DNA of 36,397 nt, from NCBI GenBank assembly GCA_903925745.1, contig CAIYGQ010000069.1, forward strand, positions 1 through 36,397. Direction: 5' to 3'. This stretch comes from an uncultured Actinomycetes bacterium (GTDB lineage Bacteria; Actinomycetota; Acidimicrobiia; Acidimicrobiales; Microtrichaceae). The position numbers and the translations under genes are program-made. The notes under the pieces are model-generated. The model was not told the DNA's origin. It searched no databases and saw only the letters and a list, made by a program, of their open reading frames with translations. Positions within the stretch are counted from its first letter, which is position 1. The number at the start of each line of letters is the position of its first letter. Positions 25,501-33,175 of the stretch are shown piece after piece.

Positions 25501-26919
25501 CGGGGCCAGTGGCTGGAGCTCGAGGCCGCCGAGGCGTTCGAGCTCGACGGCCTGGACCTGGTCGTGCGACGCGACGGCCGGCACTCGGTGCCCACGCTGG
25601 TGTCGGTCCGACTCGACGACCGCCCCCCGGTCACGGTCCCGGTCGAGTTCGACGGGCCCGGCCCGCGGGTCGACGACGGTCTCGCCCGGTTCCGGATCCC
25701 GCTCGATGCCACCCGGGCATCACGCGTCCGGCTCACGATCGAACAGGTCACCGAGGCTCGGTCCTCGGACTGGTTCTCCGGCTCACCGACCGTCCTGCCG
25801 GTGGCCGTCGCGGAGCTGGGAGCCGGTCCCACGGCGGCGGTCCCGGATGCGTCCGCCCCCTGGAGCTCCGGCTGCCGGGACGACCTGGTGACGCTCGACC
25901 AGGAGCCCCTGTCGGTCGAGGCCGTCGGCACCGTGGGCGAACTGCTCGGCCGGAACCCGCTCACCTTCCGGGCCTGCGGGTCCACGCTCGCCGGCGTCGG
26001 ACTCGACGCCGGACGGAACCTGCTCGAGACCGTCCCGGGTTCGCTGACCGGCCTGGACGTCGAGACGGTGGCCCTGTCCTCGGACGCCGGCGGCGGTCCC
26101 GGACGGGACACGCTCGCCGACGGGCCCCGTCCGGCACCTCCTGGTCCGGTCACGAGCGTCGAGCGGACCGGCCGGCTCCGCTGGGTCTACGAGGTGGGCG
26201 GCGCGACGGAGCCCTACTGGATCGTCCTCGGTCAGTCGCTCAGCCCGGGCTTCCGGGCCACCACCGCCGACGGTGTGGACCTGGGACCGCCCACGCTCGT
26301 CGACGGCTACGCCAACGGCTGGCTGGTGGACCCCGGACGCGTCGGGCCCGACGCGGCCGTGACCGTGGAGTGGACACCCCAGCGAGCCGTCTGGTTCGGA
26401 CTCGCCGCCTCGGTCGTCGGTGTCGTGTTGTGCATCGCCCTGGTCGTCTCGGGTGGACGCCGGCGGGCTCCGGAGGCACACGTCGCCGCAACCCGCCCGG
26501 TCCTGGCCGCACCCTGGGCGATCGACCACGACCGCCTCACCCCGCAGGTGGCCGCCGTCGCCGTGGTGGCCGCGGGCGTCACCGGGTGGATCATGGCGGG
26601 CTGGCCGGTGGGCGCCGTGCTCGGCGCGCTCGCCGGCGTGGGAGTCGGCCTGCGCCGGGGACAACTGGTGATCCGCGCCGCGATGCTGGCGGGCTGGGCG
26701 GCGGCCGCAGGGTTCGTGATCGCCAAGCAGCTCCGCAACTCCTACGTGGTCGACTTCAACTGGATGAACCAGTTCGAGGTGACGCACGCGTGGACCCTGC
26801 TCGCCGTGCTCCTGTTGGTGCTCGACCCGGTGGTCGCGTGGCTGCGCCGGCGACTCAGTCCGTCGGACGTCGGCACACGGCGAACAGCACCAGGGTCGTC
26901 GGGTCGATCGACTCCGTGA
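22513..26919 (+). CDS. AftD-type alpha-(1->3)-arabinofuranosyltransferase homologue
   Basis: A 1468-aa membrane protein, close to the about 1400 aa of mycobacterial AftD. The N-terminal GT-C region shows GQVGADTKTYLYLDP (37-51), QNIGYLWPMGPYY (74-86) and VAQRLWLG (98-105), which match the AftD pattern I know (GQV-DTK, GYLFP, TQRLW). Helices continue to about residue 425. The extracytoplasmic middle contains two discoidin/F5-8-like modules, at about 730-870 and 963-1100, each with an xxAIDGDPxTAW-type motif. C-terminal helices lie at about 1290-1315 and 1345-1455. AftD adds arabinofuranose branches to arabinogalactan and lipoarabinomannan using decaprenyl-phosphoarabinose. The true product here is unknown. 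The last 65 bp overlap the convergent methyltransferase gene. Confidence 0.87.
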   Translation: MAESDPTEPVRGLRRPSWGTMALLAVAYVPLLLTRPGQVGADTKTYLYLDPSRLLSRAPWMWDTSIGLGTVTHQNIGYLWPMGPYYWLAEQLGLPDWVAQRLWLGTIIAAAGLGVRFLLRELRWEGAGVTVASFAYALSPYLLHYGARISVILLPFAGLPWLVGLASRSVRTGNWRWPAAFALVTLTVGGVNATSLLLVMAAPLLWMLHSVVVARSATWRQTLTAGLRITALTLVTSLWWIVGLALQGAYGIPILRYTETYATVANAALSTEVLRGLGYWFFYGRDALGAWISAAVRMTQSIPAMTLSFLLPGLALVAAATTRFRSRGYFALLVAVGVLVGVGSHPWDSPSPAGSVFRAWTGTDAGLAFRSTPRAIPLVALGLAVMLGAGTAALSRARPTWHPAVAGALIVLICLNQWALFGGELVDRNLRRPERIPSHWLDAAAAIDAGGTDTRVLEVPGTDFASYRWGETVDPITPGLVDRPYVARELIPYGTPPSANLLNALDLPLQQGTADLRALAPVARLMGVGTVAHRGDLQYERFRTPRPDTTAVALAAAPGLQAGERFGVDVRNDADPRLPLDDEVALGAPPGTPRAPAVSLFEVADALPPERTVSAASPTLLAGDGAGIVGWAAAGGLDPASPVLYSASFASDQDALRDEVARPGSQLVVTDTNRRAARRWGSVRENEGVTEFAGQLPLEDDPTDNRLDLFPGAGDDAATVTEQVGGAVAEASGYGNPVSYTPADRAVRAIDGDPATAWRVAAFGEPRGEYLRVTTLDGPVSADHLVLLQSQRPGNRWITEVELTLDGGDPIIVALDDRSRSLPGQRVDLPTRPFTQVQLTITETNVGVLDRYVGVSDVGFAEVTIPGVDPVTEVVRPPTDLLGAVDPATSLARPLTYLFQRRAANPAEVVVGDEELQLSRWVEGPVARRAATFGTVRLDPDRDARSIDALLGVPGPGQGGVGAAASASLPGDPWSRATSAVDGDPSTAWQAPIGEQRGQWLELEAAEAFELDGLDLVVRRDGRHSVPTLVSVRLDDRPPVTVPVEFDGPGPRVDDGLARFRIPLDATRASRVRLTIEQVTEARSSDWFSGSPTVLPVAVAELGAGPTAAVPDASAPWSSGCRDDLVTLDQEPLSVEAVGTVGELLGRNPLTFRACGSTLAGVGLDAGRNLLETVPGSLTGLDVETVALSSDAGGGPGRDTLADGPRPAPPGPVTSVERTGRLRWVYEVGGATEPYWIVLGQSLSPGFRATTADGVDLGPPTLVDGYANGWLVDPGRVGPDAAVTVEWTPQRAVWFGLAASVVGVVLCIALVVSGGRRRAPEAHVAATRPVLAAPWAIDHDRLTPQVAAVAVVAAGVTGWIMAGWPVGAVLGALAGVGVGLRRGQLVIRAAMLAGWAAAAGFVIAKQLRNSYVVDFNWMNQFEVTHAWTLLAVLLLVLDPVVAWLRRRLSPSDVGTRRTAPGSSGRSTP

Positions 26920-27637
26920 GCTGGAAGTCCTCGGCGGTGATCCCCGAGGATCCACCGGTCTGGGACGACGAGGTGTAGCGGTAGGCCAGTCGGCGGCCGG
27001 TCGCGTGCAGCCACACGAAGGCGCCGCGTGGGAGCCGGTGGCGGAGACCGAGCGGGTCCAGCCGGAGCAGGCGGTCGGCCACGGCGCGGCGCTGCTCGAA
27101 GTCGGCCTTGGCGGTCTCGTTCGCGTCGAGTCCGACGACCTCGACCTCGGCGAAGTGCCTCCCCAGCGTCGCCCGGAGGTCCTCCGGGGTGAACAGGTAC
27201 ACGTGGTACGGGTTCTCGAAGTCCGCCGGGGCGTTCGGCGTGAGGAAGAAGGCCGTCCCGTCATCGGCCAGCACCCGGGAGACCTCGCGGACGTGGAGCT
27301 CCGGGTCGACGAAGTGCTCGATCAGGTGGGAGGAGCACACGTAGTCGAAGCTCCCGTCGCGGATCCCGATGCGCGAACCGTCCCCACAGATGGCATCGAG
27401 ACCCGAGGGTCCGTGGGCGGCCACGGCCGACGCCGCCGTCGCCGGGTCGTAGTCGACCCCGACGACCGACCGGTCGGCCGTGGCGAAGCCGACGCTCTCG
27501 TCGCCCAGGCCGCAGCCGACGTCGAGCAGACGCCCCGGACCCAACCGACGCTGCACCTCCCGGTAGCCGGCGGCGTGCAGCGCCAGCAGGGAGTCCGGGG
27601 TCTCGCCCTGCATGGGACGTTCACCTGTGAGCTTCAC
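26855..27637 (-). CDS. SAM-dependent methyltransferase (class I)
   Basis: A 260-aa cytoplasmic protein. Motif I is LLDVGCGLGDES (37-48), followed by VVGVDYDP, and a post-motif block with SFDYVCSSHLIEHF. The N-terminus KLTGERP is typical of a group of methyltransferases common in polysaccharide loci. GTG 27637 has GAGGAGG only 3 nt upstream, a tight but usable Shine-Dalgarno; the ATG at 27613 is an alternative. The frame is open above 27637, but that stretch lies opposite the GT4 gene. It could methylate a sugar or the glycan end; the acceptor is unknown. The 3' end overlaps aftD by 65 bp. Confidence 0.82.
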   Translation of the reverse strand: MKLTGERPMQGETPDSLLALHAAGYREVQRRLGPGRLLDVGCGLGDESVGFATADRSVVGVDYDPATAASAVAAHGPSGLDAICGDGSRIGIRDGSFDYVCSSHLIEHFVDPELHVREVSRVLADDGTAFFLTPNAPADFENPYHVYLFTPEDLRATLGRHFAEVEVVGLDANETAKADFEQRRAVADRLLRLDPLGLRHRLPRGAFVWLHATGRRLAYRYTSSSQTGGSSGITAEDFQLTESIDPTTLVLFAVCRRPTD

Positions 27638-27665
27638 GGTCCTCCTCGTCGCTGCGGACGCCGCG

Positions 27666-27672
27666 TAGTGTA
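27666..27672. promoter_or_regulatory. Shared, oppositely facing -10 boxes (TAGTGTA)
   Basis: The plus strand reads TAGTGT (27666-27671), ending 9 nt before GTG 27681 of the GT4 gene. The minus strand reads TACACT (27672-27667), which would give a leader of about 24 nt carrying GAGGAGG for the methyltransferase gene. Both fit TAnnnT and overlap by five bases within a 43-bp gap, the geometry described for symmetric bidirectional promoters. Confidence 0.5.
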
Positions 27673-27680
27673 GGTGGGCC

Positions 27681-28904
27681 GTGAACACGCCCGTTGCCAG
27701 CGAGGAGACTCGCCGAAGGATCGCCGACCTCGCCGCCGACAGCGGCATCGGCACCGTCCACCTGCTCGGCTGGAGGGACCTCGACGACCCCGAGGCCGGC
27801 GGCAGTGAGATCCACGCCCACAACATCGCGTCGATCTGGACCCAGTCCGGCCTGGCGGTGACGATGCGGACGTCCTCGTCGATCGGCCGCCCACCGTCGG
27901 CGACGCGGGACGGGTACCGGGTGAGCCGTCGCGGCAACCGCTACACCGTCTTCCCCCGTTCGGCGCTCGCCGAGGTGACCCGGCGTCTGGGACCCTGCGA
28001 CGGCCTCGTCGAGATCTGGAATGGGATGCCCTTCCTGTCGCCGATCTGGCGGCGCGGACCCAGGATCGTCTGGCTCCACCACATCCACGGACCCATGTGG
28101 GGCATGAGCCAGCCGGGCCCGATCGCAGCCGCCGGCGTGGCGCTCGAGGAGCGGATCGCCCCCAGGATCTACCGGCGCCAGCACGTCGTGACCCTGTCGA
28201 CCTCGTCGCAGGCCGAGCTGCTGGACCACGGCTTCGACCCCGCCCTGGTCGACGTCATCCCGCCCGGGGTGGACCCCGGCTTCACCCCCGGCGGCGAGCG
28301 GTCCAGCACACCGCTCGCCGTGGCCGTGGGTCGCCTGGTTCCCGTCAAGGACTTCCCCAGGCTCGTCACCGCCTTCGCCCGGGTGCGGGCGGCGGTGCCG
28401 GCAGCTGAGCTCCGCATCGTGGGCGAGGGCTATGAACGCGCCACGATCGCTGCGACCATCGAGCGACTTGGCGCCGGCGACTACGTCCGCCTGCTGGGCC
28501 GAACCTCCGATGCGGAACTCCTGGACATGTACCGCCGGGCGTGGGTGGTGACCTCGGCGTCGATCCGTGAGGGCTGGGGCATGACGATCACCGAGGCGGG
28601 AGCCTGCGGTACGACCGCGGTCGTGAGCGACATCGCCGGTCACGCCGACGCCGTCGTGGACGGCGTCTCCGGCCTGCTCGCCGCCGGCGACGACGCCCTG
28701 GTCGACGGGTTGGTCGGGGTCCTGTCCGACCCGGCGGAGCGCGACCGGCTGGGCCGGGGGGCGCTGCGGCGCGCGGCCGAGCTGACCTGGGAGCATGCTG
28801 CCCTGGCCAACTTCGAGGTGCTCGCCGCCGATGCCCTGGAGCGTCGGGGCCGTCGCGGGTCGGTGCCCCAGGGCGCGCCCGGTTCGCTGGTACGCACCGC
28901 GTGA
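27681..28904 (+). CDS. Glycosyltransferase family 4 (GT-B)
   Basis: A 407-aa cytoplasmic retaining glycosyltransferase. The N-terminal half holds AGGSEIHAHNI (39-49), the glycine-rich acceptor-side loop. The C-terminal half has VAVGRLVPVKDFPRLV, typical of GT4, and the EX7E element with Glu 297 and Glu 305 (EGWGMTITE). No membrane helix is present. It could add a sugar to a lipid-linked intermediate or a nucleotide-sugar acceptor; the sugar is unknown. The start is GTG 27681 with a TAGTGT box 9 nt upstream. The next gene begins 17 bp after its stop, so the two are probably cotranscribed. Confidence 0.88.
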   Translation: MNTPVASEETRRRIADLAADSGIGTVHLLGWRDLDDPEAGGSEIHAHNIASIWTQSGLAVTMRTSSSIGRPPSATRDGYRVSRRGNRYTVFPRSALAEVTRRLGPCDGLVEIWNGMPFLSPIWRRGPRIVWLHHIHGPMWGMSQPGPIAAAGVALEERIAPRIYRRQHVVTLSTSSQAELLDHGFDPALVDVIPPGVDPGFTPGGERSSTPLAVAVGRLVPVKDFPRLVTAFARVRAAVPAAELRIVGEGYERATIAATIERLGAGDYVRLLGRTSDAELLDMYRRAWVVTSASIREGWGMTITEAGACGTTAVVSDIAGHADAVVDGVSGLLAAGDDALVDGLVGVLSDPAERDRLGRGALRRAAELTWEHAALANFEVLAADALERRGRRGSVPQGAPGSLVRTA

Positions 28905-28920
28905 GCGGGAGCGGCCTCCG

Positions 28921-29613
28921 GTGAGCAGCGGGGGTGCCGGTTCGGACGGGGCGTTCGTGCTCGGGGTCGACCTGGACAACGTGTGTGCGGACTACACGGC
29001 CGGGTTCCGTTCGGCGGTGGCCGACTACGAGGGTGTCGATCCCGCGACGCTCACCGATGAGGTCAGCTGGGACTACGGCGAGTGGGGACTCGACCGAGAG
29101 CGGTTCCTCGCCCACCACACCCGGGCGGTGACCGAGGACCACCTGTTCGCGACGATGCCCACCGTGCCGGGGGCATCGGAGGCCATGTGGCGCCTGTCGG
29201 ATGCCGGCGTCTGGATCCGCATCATCACCCACCGGCTGGTGGCCAACTGGGCGCACGCGACGGCGGTGGCCGACACCGTCCGGTGGCTCGACGAGCAGCG
29301 GATCCCGTACCGGGATCTCTGCTTCCTCGGGGCCAAGCCCCAGGTCGGTGCCGACCTGTACGTGGAGGACGCCCCGCACAACGTGGAGGCCCTCCGCGCC
29401 TCGGGGAACCGGGTGGTGGTCTTCGACCAGCCCTACAACCGCCACCTGGCGGCGCCACGGGCCTCCGACTGGGTCCGGGTCGAGTCCCTGGTGGCCGAGG
29501 CGGTCGTGGCCTCGGGGCGGGCCTTCCCGGCCCCGCTCCCCCTCGACGGCCTGGATCCGGCCGGGGACCGGCTGGAGGGTGCGTCCGGGGGGTCGCCCGA
29601 GCCACGGGGGTGA
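28921..29613 (+). CDS. 5'-nucleotidase-like HAD phosphatase (NT5C type)
   Basis: A 230-aa HAD-superfamily protein like the cytosolic/mitochondrial 5'(3')-deoxyribonucleotidases. The catalytic block is DLDN (17-20), where NT5C enzymes usually have DMDG/DLDG, so the two aspartates are kept (D17, D19). A basic motif with IITHR is present, as is the EDAPHN segment that supplies the last acidic residue. It should dephosphorylate a (deoxy)nucleotide or a related phosphate ester. GTG 28921 lies 17 bp after the GT4 stop. A job in this locus is not obvious; it may act on sugar-nucleotide or lipid-phosphate by-products. Confidence 0.72.
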   Translation: MSSGGAGSDGAFVLGVDLDNVCADYTAGFRSAVADYEGVDPATLTDEVSWDYGEWGLDRERFLAHHTRAVTEDHLFATMPTVPGASEAMWRLSDAGVWIRIITHRLVANWAHATAVADTVRWLDEQRIPYRDLCFLGAKPQVGADLYVEDAPHNVEALRASGNRVVVFDQPYNRHLAAPRASDWVRVESLVAEAVVASGRAFPAPLPLDGLDPAGDRLEGASGGSPEPRG

Positions 29614-29636
29614 GCCACCGGCGCCTCCGGGCGCGT

Positions 29637-29642
29637 TAGCGT
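29637..29642 (+). promoter_or_regulatory. Possible -10 box TAGCGT for the spermidine-synthase-like gene
   Basis: TAGCGT lies 25 nt before GTG 29668, leaving a short leader that contains GAGGAG (29658-29663), 4 nt before the start. This differs from the leaderless pattern of the preceding genes. Confidence 0.4.
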
Positions 29643-29667
29643 CGGGTGACCACGAGCGAGGAGTCCA

Positions 29668-32214
29668 GTGAGCAGCCGCGACGACGCGACCGAGATCCAG
29701 ACGGGTGCCGACGAGGACACCGGAAGCGCCGCCGGCGACGGGATCAGTCGTCCGGTCGCCCTCGGGGCGATCTTCCTGGTGAGCCTCGTGGGGCTGCTCC
29801 TGGAGGTGGCCTACACCCGGATCATCTCCTACAAGCTCTGGTACTACTACACCTACCTGGTCATCGGGTTGGCGCTGCTGGGCATCGGCAGCGGGGCCAC
29901 GATCGTGGTCCTCTCGGCCCGGATCCGCAGCACGGGGACCCGGACGATCATCGCCCTGGCCAGCCTGTGGGGCGCCCTCAGCGTCGTCGTGGGCTACCTG
30001 GTCATCAGCCGCGTGCCCATCAACACCCTCGCCCTCTGGAACTACGGGACCGGCTCGTCCCTCAAGGCGCTGGCCACCTTGCTGGTCATCTGCCTGGCGC
30101 TCTTCGCCACGTTCATCTCGATCGGGGTGATGATCGCGATCCTCCTGGGCCGGGGCGGCGACGACATCGGCCGCCTCTACTTCGCCGACCTGCTCGGTGC
30201 GGGCATCGCCGCCCTGGTCGTGGTGTTCCTGATCTCCTGGATCGGGCCTCCCTCGGTCGTGGCGCTGGCGGCGGCGATGCTGGCCGCCCTCGCCGCCTGG
30301 GTGACGCCCGCCGAGGCGCGTGTCCGCCGGTTCGGGGCGGTGGCGCTCACGGTGCTGCTCGCCATCCCGGCGTTCGTCCCCTCGCTCGTCCCTGACATCC
30401 GGACCGAGGACACCAAGATCCAGCCCGGACCGAACCGGGTGTTCTCCCGCTGGGGTCCGGTCTTCCGGGTCGACGTCGACGAGATCGCACCGACCGAGAA
30501 CCAGGAGGTCAACGAGGACATCAAGATCCTCACCCACGACGGCACCCCGGGTTCGGGGCTCAACCGCTTCGACGGCGACCCCGAGGCCGTGACCCGGTTC
30601 GACGCCGATCCTCGGTCGTGGCCGTTCGACATCCTGGACACTCCGCCGGACCGCCAGCTCATCGTGGGCAGTGCCGGCGGCAACGAGATCGTGGCCTCGC
30701 TGTCCCGGGACTCCCGCCAGATCGACGCCGTCGAGTTGAACCCGGTGACCGTGGGTCTGGTGCGGGACACCTTCGCCGACTTCACCGGGAACCTGACCGA
30801 GTTCCCGCAGGTCAACCTGACCCAGGGCGACGGTCGCTCCTTCCTCGCCCGCTCCGACGACCTCTACGACCTGGTCTGGTACGTCGCCCCCGACAGCTAC
30901 GCCGCCAACAACGCTGCCTCCTCCGGGGCGTTCGTCCTGTCGGAGTCGTACCTCTACACCGCCGACATGATCGAGGTGACGCTCGAACACCTGAGCGACC
31001 GTGGCATCTCGGTCGCCCAGTTCGGTGAGGTCTCCTTCGCCGACCGCCCCAACCGGACCGCCCGCTACCTGCTGACGGTGCGAGAGGCATTCGCCCGGCT
31101 CGGCATCGACGACATCAGCCAGCACGTCATGGTCGCCACGTCGACCGATCCGTACTCCGGTGGCCTGTCCACCATCGTCGTGAAGCGCGAGCCCTTCACC
31201 CAGGAGGAGGTGGACCGGTTCGTCGCCAGCGTGCCGGAGGCCGGAGGCGGCACGCTCGTCTACGCACCCGGCGCCGCCAATCCCCCCGGGCTCATCTCCT
31301 CCATCCCCGTCTCGGATCCCGCCGAGCTCGAGGCCCTCCTGGCCGACTACCCGTTCGACGTCAGCGCCATCACCGACGACGCCCCGTTCTTCTGGCACTT
31401 CGTGCCCTTCCCCGACGTGATCTCCTCGATCACCCAGTCGATCGACCCGACCGACCGCGAGAACGCCGTCGGCGAGCGGGTGTTGTTGCTGCTGCTGGCG
31501 ATCGCCGCCGTGTTCGCCGTGGTGTTCCTGGTGCTCCCGTTCGTGGTGATCCGCAAGGAGTGGCGAGCACTGCCGGCGAAGGGGCTCTCAGCGGTCTACT
31601 TCGCCGCCCTCGGACTCGCCTTCATGCTCTACGAGATCACGATGATCCAGCGGCTCACGGAGTACCTCGGGTTCCCGACCTACTCGCTCACCGTGACGTT
31701 GGCGTCGATCCTCGTCTTCACCGGCCTCGGGGCCCTGCTGTCGAACCGGTTCGCGGACCAGCCACGGGCGGTGCTCGGCCCCCTCCTCGGGACGCTCGTG
31801 CTCCTCACGATCCTGTACCGGGTGGCGCTCACACCCCTGACCGACGCCACGCTGTCGGCGCCGTTCGCCCTCCGTGTCCTGATCTCCTTCGCCCTGCTCG
31901 CTCCCCTCGGGCTGTGCCTCGGGATGTTCATGCCACTCGGCCTGCGCACCGTCGGCGGCATGACGGCACACGCCGATGAGTACGTGGCGTGGGGGTGGGC
32001 GATCAACGGTGTGTTCTCGGTGATCGGTTCGGTCCTCACGACGGTGTTGTCGATGAGCTTCGGCTTCCGGACGGTGCAGCTGCTGGCCATGGGGATCTAC
32101 CTGCTCGCCGGGGTCACCCTGTGGCAGCTGCGTGGGGTCCACGACCGGCTGGTCGGACCCGGTTCGGGCTCCGATCCCGAGACCGAGGACGAGCCCCTCC
32201 CCGTCGGGGTCTGA
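29668..32214 (+). CDS. Membrane-embedded spermidine synthase-like protein
   Basis: An 848-aa protein. About six N-terminal helices (residues 28-250) precede a Rossmann-like methyltransferase/aminopropyltransferase domain (about 325-480) with LIVGSAGGNE and AVELNPVTV, which correspond to the cofactor-binding glycines and acidic residue. A block YDLVWYVAPDSYAANN then follows. Seven or so helices fill about 605-830. Similar fusions are annotated spermidine synthase or spermine/spermidine synthase-domain protein, but most have no shown polyamine activity. The start is GTG 29668 with GAGGAG 4 nt upstream. Why it lies in a glycan locus is unclear. It converges on the GT2 gene with a 9-bp gap. Confidence 0.75.
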   Translation: MSSRDDATEIQTGADEDTGSAAGDGISRPVALGAIFLVSLVGLLLEVAYTRIISYKLWYYYTYLVIGLALLGIGSGATIVVLSARIRSTGTRTIIALASLWGALSVVVGYLVISRVPINTLALWNYGTGSSLKALATLLVICLALFATFISIGVMIAILLGRGGDDIGRLYFADLLGAGIAALVVVFLISWIGPPSVVALAAAMLAALAAWVTPAEARVRRFGAVALTVLLAIPAFVPSLVPDIRTEDTKIQPGPNRVFSRWGPVFRVDVDEIAPTENQEVNEDIKILTHDGTPGSGLNRFDGDPEAVTRFDADPRSWPFDILDTPPDRQLIVGSAGGNEIVASLSRDSRQIDAVELNPVTVGLVRDTFADFTGNLTEFPQVNLTQGDGRSFLARSDDLYDLVWYVAPDSYAANNAASSGAFVLSESYLYTADMIEVTLEHLSDRGISVAQFGEVSFADRPNRTARYLLTVREAFARLGIDDISQHVMVATSTDPYSGGLSTIVVKREPFTQEEVDRFVASVPEAGGGTLVYAPGAANPPGLISSIPVSDPAELEALLADYPFDVSAITDDAPFFWHFVPFPDVISSITQSIDPTDRENAVGERVLLLLLAIAAVFAVVFLVLPFVVIRKEWRALPAKGLSAVYFAALGLAFMLYEITMIQRLTEYLGFPTYSLTVTLASILVFTGLGALLSNRFADQPRAVLGPLLGTLVLLTILYRVALTPLTDATLSAPFALRVLISFALLAPLGLCLGMFMPLGLRTVGGMTAHADEYVAWGWAINGVFSVIGSVLTTVLSMSFGFRTVQLLAMGIYLLAGVTLWQLRGVHDRLVGPGSGSDPETEDEPLPVGV

Positions 32215-32223
32215 CGGCGCCGA

Positions 32224-33168
32224 TCAGGCCGGAGGTGGGAGGACCGAGGCGGGGGGCGGGCCCATCCGCCCGAGCACGGCGTCGCGCAGGCCCAGCAACC
32301 GGGCCCGGGCATCGAAGACCAGCGGACGACCTCCGGGCCTGATCGTTCCCGAGGCCACCTGCAGCAGCGTGATCAACCCCCGGATGGTCGCGTGGTAGCG
32401 ACCGCTGTTCTCGCGCACCAGCACGATCGTGTTGCGGGTCTGAAGGTAGTCGACCAGCGCGACCGACGAGCCCAGGTGGAGGTTGCGCACGCCGGCGTTG
32501 CGCACCAGTCCGACCCCCCAGCCCCGGCGCCGGGCCCGCAGGGCCAGGTCGGCCTCCTCGCAGTAGGAGAAGTAGCGCTCGTCGAACAGACCCACCTCGC
32601 CCAGACAGTCACGGCGAAGGAACATGAGCGTGCCGTGGGGGTAGTCGACGTGCTCCCACCGGGGGGAGTCGGCATCGCCGGCGTCGTCCGCCCTCCAGAC
32701 CGCCGGCACCGTCATCCCACCGAAGTACGGATCGATCACCGGCACCATCCCGTCGCCGACGTCGGCACAGGCCAGACCGGCCGCGGGGACGGTGTCCAGG
32801 ACCTCCAGCACGCCGCGGAGGCAGCCGTCGAGCAGGTCCACGTCGTGGGGGCAGAGCGCCGCCCAGTCGCCGTCGTCGACGCGCTCGAGGAACCGACGCA
32901 GGCCGACGTTGGCGCCCGGACCGAATCCGGCGTTGCGTCCGCTCGGAATCAGCTCCACCCGCCCCGAGGCGAACTCCTCGCGGAGTTCCGTCTCCAGCTG
33001 GCGCAGCGCGCCGGGCCGCGAGTCGTTGTCGACGATCGTCACGCTCACCTCGACCTCGTCGCCGAGGAACCGGCGTACCGTCGCAGCGCAGCGCTCGGGC
33101 TGGTTCCAGTGGACGACGACCACCCGCAGCGGGACACGGGGAGCCACCTCCGGCTCGGGGGCGGCCAC
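32224..33168 (-). CDS. GT2 glycosyltransferase (rhamnosyltransferase-like)
   Basis: A 314-aa GT-A enzyme of the WbbL/rhamnosyltransferase kind. VVVHWNQPERC (17-27) and IVDNDS (45-50) form the nucleotide-binding start. NAGFGPGANVG (79-89) is the family glycine-rich loop, and HDVD (108-111) the likely metal-binding site. YFSYCEEADLALRARRRGW (199-217) carries the catalytic Glu-Asp region. No membrane helix is clear. GTG 33168 is 7 bp after the gltD stop, so it may ride on the gltBD message although its work is unrelated. It could transfer a deoxysugar to a glycan linker; the sugar is not predictable. Confidence 0.85.
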   Translation of the reverse strand: MAAPEPEVAPRVPLRVVVVHWNQPERCAATVRRFLGDEVEVSVTIVDNDSRPGALRQLETELREEFASGRVELIPSGRNAGFGPGANVGLRRFLERVDDGDWAALCPHDVDLLDGCLRGVLEVLDTVPAAGLACADVGDGMVPVIDPYFGGMTVPAVWRADDAGDADSPRWEHVDYPHGTLMFLRRDCLGEVGLFDERYFSYCEEADLALRARRRGWGVGLVRNAGVRNLHLGSSVALVDYLQTRNTIVLVRENSGRYHATIRGLITLLQVASGTIRPGGRPLVFDARARLLGLRDAVLGRMGPPPASVLPPPA

Positions 33169-33175
33169 GCGGCGG

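Noticed and set aside
28588-31398. 936-codon minus-strand open frame
   Set aside because: Antisense shadow of the GT4, nucleotidase and spermidine-synthase-like genes; no motifs and shadow-like composition.
32211-32227. Palindrome CGGCGCCG flanked by CTGA and TCAG at a convergent junction
   Set aside because: The palindrome leaves no loop and there is no T-run, so it is not credible as a terminator hairpin.
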